Of a stretch of 64,000 nt of DNA, positions 10,250 to 21,849 are shown piece after piece. A program made the translations under genes and the position numbers. The notes below the pieces were generated by a model. The model saw nothing but the letters and a program-made list of their open reading frames with translations. It ran no database searches and was not told the DNA's origin. Position 1 is the stretch's first letter. The number at the start of each line of letters is the position of its first letter. Source of the DNA: Locusta migratoria (Eukaryota > Arthropoda > Insecta > Orthoptera > Acrididae); the NCBI GenBank assembly GCA_026315105.1, contig CM048744.1, positions 840,916,094 through 840,980,093 of the forward strand, given 5' to 3'.

Positions 10250-12370
10250 TGTGACAATGACAATTTCATTCACACTTGCAAGATATTACCTTTAAGATGA
10301 AGTCAGGACAGGAGGTTCTTGAGTTAAAACTGGCTGAAGAGAACCATCTTTAGAGACCCATCCCCATGAAGTGGCTAGCAACTCTTTGCTCCTCCACTGC
10401 TGCACCTAAAGATAAACATGTTTTGAATGCCCTCTTCCTGCCACAGATGTTGAGGAAGTCAAGCAAGATCTATCTGAGAGGTAATTGGATGTGTTGCCAC
10501 AACTTTTAGCAAACGCTGATATCTAAGACCATTTAATGATGTCAATCCTTTAGGTGCACCATACAATGCTAACAGAAGCTGTTCTCCTGCTTCAGTTACT
10601 TCTTGAGCATTTGTGTTGTCATTATTGACCATAGAAGTAATTTTCCATAGATTAGTTTGTGTTTGGAAGGGTCTGAATGCTTTTTCCTTCCCTTGACCAA
10701 ACAAGGTCGATGTTGTGTCACATCCGGATACATGCAAAAATAACATACCTTGACATAAATCTCCAAGTGCTTCTTGGAGGGATGTAATATGACAAGTCTA
10801 TGAAGGGTGTTTTCCACAGATGACTTCTGAAAGTAAATGGGCACATTACCAGGAGCAAGTGCAATTAGTAGGACGAGTAAAACTGACATCTGTACCAACC
10901 ACCATAGTTGCCTCCTCCTTTGCCATCTCCAGTGCTGTTCTGACAATCAGTTTATCAGCATCAGCCTGTGACTGCCGCATCAAAATATTACAAAATTCCA
11001 TATGATTTCTTAAACCAGCAATAAATCGTTTCTTATTTCCAGAAATGTTTTTTCTTGGCACACTGTGCACATAATATTTTCTGTAAAGTGGATGTCAAGT
11101 GACTGACAGTTTGCCGGACGTCGCCTGTGCTCTTCTCTTTTTATGCTGGGCATGGAATAACCATCAAAAATGACAACGCAGTTATTACCAAAATGTTTCC
11201 TCACATAATTTACTTACAGTCCCTATAATTCTTTGTACGTCAAACATTCTGACCAAACAACTTTTCGCAATAAATATCCACCATCTACAAAATAGGCACA
11301 ATCTTGAGGTCGTGAGAGATGCTTGTCACTTGCTATACAGTTATCTAATATATCATACAAGCAAATTTTAGTGTTTTTCTCATGTAATGATCATCAAGGG
11401 ATGAGTTGTCAATTCATGGTTTAAGCATTTCTGGAGGTCCTCATCAGTTTTCGCAACACAACTTAATATGAAGAATAGCTGCATGGTGTTAATATGTGTA
11501 GCAGTGTCGTCGTTGATCTTGACAGCGCTAATCATGTGTGCTAATGTCCGCACCTTGTCACTTCGATGTAAATGAACATCTGTGAATGTTTTCCCTACAA
11601 TTTGTCCCACTGCAGCTTTTCTGACATTAACTGCATCGTCACAGTTAATAGCCTCCCTTGCAAAAATACCACTTGACAATGTTATGAGCTCAGAACAATT
11701 TGTGAGTGGAGAATGTGAGGCAAATCACGCCACCACTTTTGAACAATTGATATTATCACGTACTGGTCGTGATTTCCTTAGCTGGACGTGTTGGTCAGAG
11801 GAGGTTACTTCTATACCACAAAATTCCTCAAAGTGGTGAATGAGCTCTGAACATGCATACATCCCCTGCACCCATCAATTCAGGTTACTACTCGTTATCC
11901 CAAGTCCATGTCTCAGGTCACCAGATGATTTGAAGGATCTCATTAATACTTCTTCTATTGTCATGTCATTCCAATTACCAGCCCACATTTTGTTAGTATG
12001 TCTAATTGCTGTGGCAGAGTGGACGAGCGCATTGAGGTGCTATGTTCCGATGTACGAGGCTGTTTCCCATTGGTGGTTTGACCCCCCCCCCCCCCTCGAG
12101 CATGGATGTTTCTGCTGTCTTTAGTATAAGGTAATTCATAAGTAGTTTGTAAGTTTAGGAACTGATGACCCCACAGCTTGACAAACATTTGAACATCTAG
12201 TTGCAAACTGTCTTGTGGTGACAATTTTTTGGAACTCTTGTGGTGTCAGCCTGTCTCCAAGTGTTGATATCTGTAGTATGTATAAATGTGCACACTTTTC
12301 ATATGCAAGGTGGCCAGCTGCATGGAAAAAAATAATCATATTTTTCACCATTTCTACATGCAATCCCCAT
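10250..12370 (-). pseudogene. Decayed ORF of an arthropod multi-copy PIN/FEN1-like family
   Basis: Minus-strand segments, in order from 12370 downward, show AAGHLAYEKCAHLYI (N-terminal region), CDDAVNVRKAAVGQIVGKTF with VHLHRSDKVRTLAHM (middle), FGNNCVVIFDGYSMPSIKREEHRRR, QADADKLIVRTALEMAKEE with ATMVVGTDVS, and LHVSGCDTTSTLFGQGKEKAF with QLLLALYGAP. A late segment reads VQQWRSKELLATSWGW. These match my memory of a large uncharacterised family in arthropod genomes. Its spaced acidic residues (VIFDGY, ADADK, GTDV, GCDTTS) look like a PIN/FEN1-type metal-dependent nuclease, which is an inference. Frameshifts and stops break this copy. Its strand and position inside the inverted repeats suggest it is the element's own gene. 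Confidence 0.6.
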
Positions 12371-12599
12371 CATCTGTGTGCCCAACACGGACAAAAAACT
12401 TTATTATGCTATCTTGTTCATAGTACTGCACCCACAATTTGTCAGTCTGATTGCTAGATGCTATGCTTCCTTCTCCATTGACGTGATTATCGTGGGCACG
12501 TTGGAGAAATCTTCAATAGCTTGAATGTTGTCCAATGTGGCCGTGCAATGGCTACCCACAATATGTCACTATTCAAGTAAATCGTGTGGGGAAAATTGT

Positions 12600-13152
12600 A
12601 TTACAGAACGTGAGTCTGACTAGTGAACAGTTACACCTTTCGGTAAACAAATTCAGATAACTCCCTTATTATTAATGGTAGGAAAAACATATTGGTATTA
12701 TTTTAGTGCTCTAAGATTGTGCTACATGATTAATGGAGAGAAATCATCAATTTGTCCCATAATTACCCAGTTAGTCATCTAGAAACTCCAAAAAATATTT
12801 GAGTAAATGATATTTTCTCCTTTTTGATTAATATAACTCAGAAGGAATTTTATATATAAGTGATATTCTGCAACATAAAACATTTTCGCCACTTCCTCTG
12901 TAATTTGGTGCAAAAATGACATTTTTATGTTAATTCTTTGGGAATTTATAGCCGTTAAAAAATTACATCACAAATTCTTAGGTCAGCCATATTGATAACG
13001 TCATATCCGTGATTCCACAGCCCGGAGCTTTGGGGACTTTTAGTATGTTAACTAGAACTAGGCCATCAAACTGAGACTATTGCAAAAGGTTTCATCTCTC
13101 CCCTAATTTTTCCTATTCAAAGCATAAAGGCCCTGGACTAAATTTCATAGGT
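12600..13152 (-). repeat. Right terminal inverted repeat
   Basis: Reverse complement of 9103-9660. The outer end reads GGCCCTGGACTAAATTTCAT on the plus strand. Confidence 0.65.
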
Positions 13153-13560
13153 GGGAACTCTCCCTACAATACATCCTACACTCCCATATTCTGCTTAAAC
13201 CTTTCCTAGTTCCTGCCTCACCACCCTTCCCATCCCTTCCCTGCCCCCTCTTGTACGTCTTTCATTCTGCCACACACTCCAGTTTCTCCCCTTCCCTTCC
13301 TCCTGCCCGCTAGACAGCACTGGTGTATTCCCCACTTCTGCCATCCATACTACCCCTCCCTTCCTGCTTCCCTCTCCATGATGCCTCCCCAATGCCACCA
13401 CTGGTTACTTTTGCCTCAGCCATTGTAAGTCCTGCAGTACAGCCACAGCAGCCAGAGATGGCAGTCATATTTGTGTGAGTGTGACGGTGAGTGTTTCTCT
13501 GTCTAACAAAGTCCGTAATGGCTGAAAGATTTTTAGAAAGTTGTGTTCTGTTATATTCCA
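13153..13560 (+). repeat. PLE 3' UTR, plus orientation (right flank of the long-TIR element)
   Basis: Starts with ACTCTCCCTACAATACATCC, then a C/T-rich region with AAACCTTTCCTAGTTCCTGCC. It matches the plus half of the pair at 40.38-40.78 kb and is the inverse of 8880-9102. It ends with the GT-rich stretch and a decayed GGCTGAAAG motif. Confidence 0.6.
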
Positions 13561-13639
13561 CAGTTAAATATTTTCTCATTTTACTATCTGCATAGTTGAT
13601 GTTGAATAAAAAAAACACCTTTTTGTTGATGGCACATCA

Positions 13640-13645
13640 TTTATT
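13640..13645 (-). promoter_or_regulatory. Candidate polyadenylation signal AATAAA
   Basis: A minus-strand AATAAA lies about 100 bp past the stop codon of the terminal MFSD6-like exon, a usual spacing for a short 3' UTR. No transcript support is available. Confidence 0.5.
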
Positions 13646-13746
13646 ACTTTCTTAACAACAATTTCACATTAATTCATTTATAAATATATTTAAGCAACAT
13701 TTCTGATAAAAATTCTGCTTTGCAGCTTAAAGAACTGACTAGTCAA

Positions 13747-14058
13747 TTATATGTTGTTCTCTGTGGCCTTCAATGCTTTCTTCACAAGCACTTCCTTCAG
13801 AATTGAGCTGTTTTCGTCCCGTATTGTTCTTGATTGTGGAACTGCAATAGTACGTGAAGACAGATCATCAACTTCATCTTCTTCTGGGATTGAGTACCTT
13901 CTAGTGCATAGTCCATCAACCAGAAGAGCAGCAACAGTTGCACTGGGGAGGTTTTTCCTAGCCAAAAACTTTGATGCTACTGGAGGTCCCAGAGAATTCT
14001 TACGGTAAAGAGGTCTTACTGCTGCTGGTGATGCTTGGAGCTGGTTCACTGCTTCTGC
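13747..14058 (-). CDS. MFSD6: MFSD6-like terminal exon with stop codon
   Basis: This exon begins after TGTTTAACAG with an intact alanine codon, matching the phase-0 end of the exon 10.2 kb upstream. It encodes 103 residues and a stop. The peptide is a polar tail with RPLYRKNSLGPP, an acidic cluster (PEEDEVDD) and a basic end, and no membrane helix. Assignment to this gene rests on phase, strand and tail character; a transcript would settle it. Confidence 0.72.
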   Translation of the reverse strand, partial: AEAVNQLQASPAAVRPLYRKNSLGPPVASKFLARKNLPSATVAALLVDGLCTRRYSIPEEDEVDDLSSRTIAVPQSRTIRDENSSILKEVLVKKALKATENNI

Positions 14059-14305
14059 CTGTTAAACACAATCACAGTTTTAATGCTGACAACAAAACTG
14101 TAATAAAATGAGAAAAATGGCATGCCCATTAAGACCATCCACTTAATTGTATATCTGTTGACCTAGTGAATACAATATAGCAGTAATGTACTTCTACATA
14201 TATGTTCTCAAGTCAGCTTATGATGTTTGGGGAAAAGTACTTTTTGTACTATTCTGACTCTCTCATTTCTTGTTCCACTTGTAATTTATTTTTCATTTTT
14301 TGGGA
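14059..14305. other. Intron sequence next to the last exon
   Basis: No gene or repeat is recognised in this start of the 10.2-kb intron (14059-24259). Confidence 0.4.
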
Positions 14306-14308
14306 AGT

Positions 14309-15640
14309 GCATCTACATATATACTGCAGAATCCACTGTAAGGTGCATAGCGGAGGGTACGCTGTACCACAACTAGGCATTTCCTTTCCTATTCCACTCC
14401 CAAATAGAATCAGGAAAAAAAGAATGCCTATATGCCTCTGTATGAGCCCTAATTTCTCTTATCTTGTCTTTGTGATCTTTATGCACAATGTAAGTAGATG
14501 GCAGTCAGATTGTTCTAGTCAGCTTCAAATTCTGGCCCTCTAAATGTCCTCAACAGAATTTCTTGAAAAGAACATTGTATTTCCTCGTTTGAGTTCCAAA
14601 AGCATTTCTGTGACACTCGAGCATTGGCCGAACCTAACAGTAACAAACCTAGCTGCTCACCTCTGAACTTATTCCTTTAAACTGATCTGCTGTGGTTCCC
14701 AAACACTTGAGAAATACTCAAGACGTGGTCGTACAAGCATTTTTAAATGCAGTCTCCTACAGGTGAAGTACATCTTCCCAAAATTCTCCCAATAAACTGA
14801 AGTCAGCTGTCCATCTTACTCACAACCATCCTTGCATGTTCGTTCCATTTCATATCGCTCTGCAATGTTACACCTAGATATTTGAATGATGCGACTGCAT
14901 CAAGAACCTCACTACTAATGCTGTATTCAAACATTATGGGATTGTTTTTGCTACTCATGTGCATAACTTTACAGTTTTTACATTTACAGTTAGCTGACAT
15001 TCTTCAAACCAACTAGAAATTTTTTCTAAGTCATTCTGCATGCTATTACAGTCAATTAAAGATGACACCCTCCCATAGTATCAGCATCATCAACAAACAG
15101 CCATAAATTACAAGTTACTCTGTCCATCAGATCATTTATATAGATAGAAAATAATGGCAGTCCTATCACACTCCCCTGGGGCATGACTGACAATACACTT
15201 GTCTCTGATGAACACTTGCCATCGAGAACAATGTACTGCATTCTATTACTTAGGAAGTCTTTCAGCCAATCAAAAATCTATGAACCTATTCCATATGCTC
15301 ATATCTTCATTAGCAGTCTGCAATGTGGCACCGCGTCAAATGCCATTTTGAAATCGAGTAAAACACAATCTGCTTTTTGCACTTCATTCATGGCTCGCAA
15401 GATGTCATGTGAGAAAAGGGCAAGCTGAGTTTCACATGAATAATGCTTCCTGAACATGTACTGATTCATAGAAAGAAACTTATGCGTCTCATGGAAATTT
15501 ACTACATTCGAGCTGAGAATATGCTCCAAAATTATAGGAAACTGATGTCAACGATATTGGCATGTAATTATGTGGGTAAGTTATTTTACCTTTCTTATGA
15601 ATGGGAGTCAACTGTGCTCTAAATGTACATGAACAAAGTA
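14309..15640 (-). pseudogene. CR1-like LINE fragment, 3' half
   Basis: Read on the minus strand the frames give RT motifs: an FRKHYSCETQLALFSHDI segment, VLLDFKMAFDAVPHCRLL, VMPQGSVIGLPLFSIYINDL, LWLFVDDADTM (the FADD-type catalytic box, altered to FVDD) and a thumb region with FKYLGVTLQSDMKWNEHA. The 3' end lies at about 14309, at the CTACATATATACTGCAGA-type terminus. Frames are broken in several places, and the endonuclease domain is missing. Confidence 0.75.
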
Positions 15641-15924
15641 TTAACCCTGTAGAAAAGGACAAAGTGTATTAACCATGGTATTAGATCTAGTGGCTCCTGT
15701 AAGGAAGTCCTAGTACAACATAAATCCATTTTAGACTCAGCTAAATAAAGGAACAAAATGTTTATATATTCATATTTACAATACAAGAAATTAAGACTGC
15801 TATCATAGACAAGAAAACCAAACTAAAATCAACAAACCATAGTTCATACATTATGATGTGATACAGTACAACAAACTGGCAAGTAGTATAAGGTTCCATA
15901 AAAGAGAACAAAATATTTCTTGAG

Positions 15925-15980
15925 TGAGGAGTGCTATCACTGCCTGTGCTCCTTCGCCTGGTAAGTAGACTTCATCTATA
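15925..15980 (+). repeat. Short PLE terminal fragment
   Basis: GTGCTATCACTGCCTGTGC followed by the GCCTGGTAAGT edge matches the terminal block at 2360-2405 and 3990-4030. It runs straight into a poly(T) tract. Confidence 0.55.
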
Positions 15981-15988
15981 TATTATTA

Positions 15989-15989
15989 T

Positions 15990-16040
<51 letters not shown>
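15989..16040. repeat. Poly(T) tract
   Basis: A run of about 50 T residues; a low-complexity boundary between a PLE end fragment and a minus-strand PLE copy. Confidence 0.9.
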
Positions 16041-16044
<4 letters not shown>

Positions 16045-16049
16045 TATAT

Positions 16050-16560
16050 TAATTCTAAAATATAGACAGATGCATAAAATAGGCAATCAGTCACACAACT
16101 AAATTTTCGGCCACAGCCATCATCAATAAATGATACACATACATTCACACAATCACTTGTGCATAACTTAAGCACACGTGACCACCCTCTGTGGCTGCTC
16201 TAGCACTACAGGCATCTTGACAGTGAGTGAGGATGTGGAGTGGAGAGGAGAGGAAGGTGAAGGATGCCATGCAATGGTTCGAATGGAATGAGTGGCAGAC
16301 TGTAGAGGCTCTGATAGGTGCTAATGTGAGATACGGTTTGGAATGCAGTAAAGTAAAGGGGTGCGAGAATGAAAAAAGGGGGATAAGGTCAGGATGGTTG
16401 CGGTACTGTAGAAGGTACTGTAATTGCAATTTCCATCTGCACAGTTCAGAAGAGCTTTTGGTGGAAGTAAGAATCAAGAGGGCCTGGGTTGCAAAGCAGC
16501 CATTGAAATCAAGTGTGTTGTGTTCGTGTGACATGCCGTAGCATGGAGTGTTTCATACAT
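16050..16560 (-). pseudogene. PLE C-terminus and 3' UTR, minus strand
   Basis: Minus-strand reading gives LDFNGCFATQALLILTSTKS and LCRWKLQLQYLLQYRNHPDL, the last residues of the PLE protein, aligned with 19930-20050. This is followed by 3' UTR sequence with GATGATGGCTGTGGCCGAAAA, a form of the PLE hairpin motif. Only the tail of the ORF remains. Confidence 0.65.
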
Positions 16561-18540
16561 TGGTTCACCCAAAATATTAATTTTAAGCAATTGCATTTTT
16601 CCTTGGAAACCCCACAAACAAGTTTGGTGCACTTTACGCATTAATCATTAACACAGTCTTTCAAGTAAAGTGTTATTCTAAAAGTCTTTTCCTGAACAAA
16701 GATTGTACATATGCACAAAATTAAACAAATTGTGGGTGATTATAAAAAAAAATTAGCAACATTAAACAAAGAAAACATATAGTTATAAATAAACACAAAC
16801 CATGTAAACCAATTATTTCAGAATGCATGTTATGACACTGTAACGTTTCTGCTATGTTGCAGATTCCTAAAAATCAGTTGCCAACATAGAAACACGAAAT
16901 ATCTGATACCTAAAGTAAAACTTCATTGCCGGACATGTGATATTTCACACTTTCGCCTTAAGATTGAAATTCTATTAACACTACTAGTAAAACGCTTTTA
17001 AGAAATAGTACGTTCATTTAAATATAACTTTAGCTGACCTTTTACATAATTTTCAGTTCTTTATACTTTCGTAAAAAAATAGCTGCAAACACTAAAAATG
17101 CATTATACTTAGTTTCGGAAATTGCTGAACCTATATAGATACTAATTTGTATGAAAACAATAATGCTACATGTTATAAACTATTGCACAACATGATTTCA
17201 TATATACCTTTTGTTTAAATAAATCAGGGCAGACCATGTTTTATATATCACTAGATCCTAAATTAAATACTGATAATTGTTCATGCACTAAAATTAATAA
17301 TCCGTTTGGTACTAAGAAAACTATCTTCGAAATTAACAAAACTACGACAACCATATACAAATCCGTATTAATAAATAATTTGACCGCAAACTGAAACTCA
17401 CTAAAATTCCATGTCAAAATAATATTACGCCTACACACTATTGGCAAAACAAATATATGTGCATTTCGAAAACACACATAATGTAAATAATTTGACGACT
17501 GTAAACACTAGTCAAAAGGATGACGTTAAATTTGTGTTACACATTAAATACAAATGTCATGAAACAAGTACATAAATTGACATAAATAGTCAAAGCTTAA
17601 ATGTAATGTTTAAATTTCTGTGTTTTGGCATATTTAATATAAAAGAATATTGTTTAATTCTGAATTGCAAAACTTTGTCATCAACTTTATTACGCAGTTA
17701 CGTAGAAAGATGTTTGAGAGAAACCATTGTTTGTTTAGTCTGCTATAGAGAGTTTGTGAGTGGCCAGAAACCTGTAAGCAGCTGTGTTGGCTTGCTGCTG
17801 CATTTCTTGATTGTGCAATGTTTAAGTGGAAATAAAATCGTTTCCATATCAACTAAGATGGATTTACTTTATGAAAATATCCTGTAAAATCAATTTCTTT
17901 AGTGAATGCCGAAGACAAATCACAACGCAATGGACTTCAGCCAGCATATAGGATAAGTTCAACTTCACCTACAGTGGAATGACTTTGTTTTAGACTGTGA
18001 ACTAACAAAACTTTCCGTAATTCAGGAAAACGTTAGGGCTCAGTTTGAGTCATTCCGAAAAGAGGTGATGGACGTTAGAACACCTGCAAATGCACACTGT
18101 CTTGCTGTTTATGTAACAGTCTTGTTGTGTTTGCTATAAACAATTTTAATGGTGATTCAATAAATCAGTGTTATCATGAGAAATATTAATGTTACAAACT
18201 GTGTGAATCTATAAAATGATGTGTCTCGATGAGATCTTTTATTTGATTCCTTTCTCATTACCATTATTAGAAAATTTATAAATTATTAACAGTATCGTGC
18301 TTATTGGTGAACTGGTGCCAATACATCATCTGAATCACTTTACCTTCCTCTTTCATATACTATATCATGCTGTTTTCTATTATAACTAGTTTCTGCACCA
18401 TGCACAACACAGAATACTTTATCGTCCTTTGTACAGTGACATCACATCCGCTTCACTCACTCCTCTGACAAATCAAGTAGCTCTAGGTGGCATACTGATA
18501 TTTATAGACTTAATCAGGAAAGAGCAATATAGTAATATGG
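16561..18540. other. AT-rich intron sequence, no gene seen
   Basis: About 2 kb without recognised coding or repeat signal. It may be unique intronic DNA. Confidence 0.4.
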
Positions 18541-18549
18541 ACAGTTTAC

Positions 18550-18902
18550 AACTCACCGCAAAGACATGACGAGCTACAATATGCACATTAAAAAACACAC
18601 ACACACATACAACACTTCAGCTATCGGCCATGGCCTTCTTCAAAAACCAGAACCTTCACACAATCACATGGGGACACAGCACAGTCACAAAACCATCATT
18701 TCCTGCTGCCGTACTTTGAATCGCGCTCTGCAGTGTGGAAATAGGGGATGGGAGGGGGCTAGGAAGGTTGCATCATGATGGTGGGGATGGATACAGCAGG
18801 GCCTTGCAGAGCATTATGTATTAGGTGCGAGGAATGAGTTGCAGCTTAGCAATGCAGTGGGGAGGGGGTGAGGGGAGGAAAATAAAATAAAGTGTGCACA
18901 AA

Positions 18903-18957
<55 letters not shown>

Positions 18958-19300
18958 ACTCAGGACAGGAGAGGTTTAGGATAGAGAGGTAGGAACAGTT
19001 GTGTGTGGAAAGAAAGGAGACATTATCGTAGGCTTAGGCCTGGTTAATTTCAGGACCAGAGAATGTACTGTAGGGATAATTCTCATATGTGCAGTCCAGA
19101 AAAGCTGGTTGTGAGTGGGAGGATCCAGATGGCACGGATTGTGAAGCAGCCATTGAAATCAAACATATGCTCAGCTGCATACTGTGCCACTGGGTGGTCC
19201 ATCTTGTTTTTGGCCACAGTTTGGTGGTGGCCATTCATCCTAATGGACAGCTAGTTAGTGGTCATGCGAGTCTGGAAAGCTGTGCATCACAGCTGGTAAA
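18550..19300 (-). pseudogene. PLE 3' end and C-terminus, minus arm of a head-to-head pair
   Basis: Minus-strand frames give MDHPVAQYAAEHMFDFNG-like and GLHI-ELSLQYIL-like tail segments, then 3' UTR with an (AC)n tract and a GGCCATGGCC hairpin at about 18630. The sequence mirrors 19800-20570. Together with the plus copy it forms a head-to-head arrangement. Confidence 0.65.
18903..18956. repeat. (AC)n microsatellite
   Basis: About 27 AC units inside the PLE 3' UTR arm. The matching position in the plus arm holds (GT)n near 20129-20154. Confidence 0.9.
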
Positions 19301-19349
19301 TACAAGGCTGCTTTCATAGTTGGCCTGGCCTCTGGTCCTTCCCACATCA

Positions 19350-20060
19350 ACAAATGGCATATATCAGTGACAAAAACTCCCTTTCTCAATATGCTGAGGG
19401 TCTTACAAAGACCTTCACAGACAGAAACTACCCCAAAGACCTAGTCCGCAAACAGATCTCCCGTGTCATATCCCCATACATCCCAAATCCTCCCTCTAAC
19501 ACCAGTAACCATCCACAAAAGAGCCTTCCCCTTGTCACCCAGTACTACCCTGAACTCGAACAACTAAATTGCATCCTTCAAAAAGGTTTTGATTTTCTGT
19601 CCTCATGCCCAGAAATGAGAGACGTCCTGCCCAAGATCCTACCACCCCATCATATTCCTGTGGAAGACCCCACTGCAAGACCAGTTCAATCCATCCACCC
19701 AGCACTTGCTATTCCAATCCCGTCACAGGCTTATCCTACCCCATCAGAGGCCAGGCCACTTGTGAAAACACTTGTGTAATTTACCAACTGTGCAGCAATC
19801 ACTGCACAGCTTTCTATATTGGCATGACCACTAACCAGCTGTCCATTAGGATGAATGTCCACAGCCAAACTGTGGGCAAAAGCAAGGTGAACCACCCTGT
19901 GGCACAGCATGCAGTGGAGCACATGCTTGATTTTAATGGCTGATTCACAACCCAGGCCATCTGGCTCCTCCCACCCGTTACCAGCTTTACTGAACTGCAC
20001 AGATGGGAGTTATCCCTACAGTACATTCTCCAATCCCAAAATTATCCAGGCCTCAGCATG
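19350..20060 (+). pseudogene. PLE GIY-YIG ORF fragment, plus arm
   Basis: The first frame reads QYAEGLTKTFTDRNYPKDLV and LVTQYYPELEQLNCILQKGFDF, matching the PLE linker at 2808-3634. After a shift near 19670 a second frame reads HCKTSSIHPPSTCYSNPVTG, VIYQLCSNHC and AFYIGMTTNQLSIRMNVH (GIY-YIG-like block), ending with HPVAQHAVEHMLDFNG. A frameshift separates the cysteine-rich linker from the nuclease and a stop follows FNG, so this copy is dead. Confidence 0.75.
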
Positions 20061-20580
20061 CGATAACTTCCTTTTTTTCCACACCCAACAGTTCCTACCT
20101 CTCTATCCTAAACCTCTCCTATTTTGTGGTGTGTGTGTGTGTGTGTGTGTGTGTACTCGCATTTGTTTTATTTTATTTTGTTTTATCCTATGTGTTTATT
20201 TTTTTCCTCCCCTCATCTGCCTTCCAACTCCATTACTAACCTGCATCTCGTTCGTTCCATCTAATACGTACATCCCCTGCAAGGCCATACTGTTTCCATC
20301 CACACGACTGTGACGCAACCTTCCATCCCCCCCTCCTACCCTTCCCCTATTTCCACACCGCAGAGTGTGATTCAGAGTGCAGTAGTCAGAGATTACAGTT
20401 GTGTGACTGTGTAGTGTGTGCCTGTGTGATTGCGTGAATGTTCTGTTTTCTGAAGAAGGCCATGGCCAATAGCTGAAGTTTTGTATGTGTGTGTCTTTCT
20501 TATGTTCCTGTTGCAGCTCATCATCACGTCTGTGTGCTGAGTTGTAAACTGTCCTTACTATATTATTAATTCCAACCCTG
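20061..20580 (+). repeat. PLE 3' UTR with hairpin motif
   Basis: It contains a (GT)n tract, polypyrimidine segments, a CTGAAGAAGGCCATGGCC hairpin (20450-20467) and the terminal GTTGTAAACTGTCCTTACTA block. It mirrors 18550-18900. Confidence 0.7.
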
Positions 20581-21840
20581 ACTTTCCATTATTATATGAT
20601 TCCATTTTTATTTTTAATGTATTCCCTTCGTGGCTCCTTATAGAGCCTGTAAACTGTCCTTATTACTATACTGTTAATTCCAACCTGGAATTTCCATTAC
20701 TAGATATTCAAGAAAGAGAAAAACTGTATGATTTAACAATTATTTACTTTTATTTTATTAATTTTTGTTGATTTATACATTATGAGTAACAAAGATGTAA
20801 ATTCACATTTAGGATAAGTATCCTCTTTGGTTGAAAGTTGTAACATGTAATGTTGCTAATTAATAATGAGTTATTCATGATGAGCTATGGCCAATGTAAT
20901 ATGCATGTAATGCTGCATCTCCAAGCACAGTCATAATAATAATAATGTGTGTTCCCCTATACTCAAGTGAAAAATTGTCTCTTATTTTGTTAAGCAATTC
21001 ATACTGCAATTAATTTGTCAACATGAGATCAGTGACAGAAAATTAATCTCCATTGAGAGAATCCATTCTAGTGGTTTGGGCCATGCTGACACTCCTTACC
21101 TGGGGCTCTGCCTCCTTCTTGCCTCCCAAAGCCTGCCTATGTCTGGGCACATGCAACTTTGATGAGCTGATGACATAACTCATTGTAAACCTTTATTCAC
21201 TAAGTTTAAGATTTTAACAGAAAGTGTTAATTATGTACTGGCTGAACTATTAAATTTAACTGTAACCAATCAAAGACATGATCATTATACAAGAACATGT
21301 AATTTTCTCATTTTGCCACAAAATAGTTTAGCAAAAACCCAACAACAGCCATATCTACATGGTAGTAAAAATATATAACAAGCTGCCCAAGCAGTTTACA
21401 AAGATGCCAATAAAATCATTTAGAAAAAAGCTGTACACCTTCTTGTTGGTGAATTCATTTTGTTCTTCAGAAGAATTTTTAATCTAATAGATATTAGAAA
21501 ATTAATGTAAGTATGTATTTTATAATATTTTATATCTTGTGTTTATGTGTGTTTTTGTGTCTATCTAAGAGCCTGTCCTTTGGGTAAGTTATTTGATTTC
21601 TATATTTTATACATTTGTATTTTATAACATTTATAAGAAAAAATGACAGTCTATTGAATGTACCAATGATGAATTACTAATAAAGAATCAGAATCTTTAT
21701 GTGTGGAATACATTATCACATCACAATGGTGGCAAGGCTGTATGGTAGCGATTTTTTTATGTGGGATGGATGGTAGCTGTCTAAGACCAGTTACTGTTGA
21801 TAGTAGTTTTAATCTGGATAGAGGTGTGGATGGAGCCTTT
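20581..21840. other. Intron sequence with scattered PLE terminal scraps
   Basis: A duplicated PLE edge (TAAACTGTCCTTATTACTA) recurs at about 20650, and a GAGCCTGTCCTTTGGGTAAGT scrap lies near 21570. No gene is seen. Confidence 0.4.
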
Positions 21841-21849
21841 AGTGAGTAG

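Larger units (their letters stand above)
9103..13152. mobile_element. Element with ~0.55-kb terminal inverted repeats and a PIN-like ORF
   Basis: Both ends start with ATGAA and then a TTAG-containing sequence leading to CCTTTATGC. They remain mutually inverted for about 550 bp (9103-9660 versus 12600-13152), at roughly 70 percent identity by eye. Shared inverted blocks include CCTAAATAGGAAAAA-type, GGAATCAC and GGGAGTTATCTGAA. Between them lies one minus-strand coding remnant. No DDE transposase, RT or tyrosine recombinase motif was recognised. The long TIRs suggest a DNA transposon or foldback element. A target duplication could not be fixed. Confidence 0.6.
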
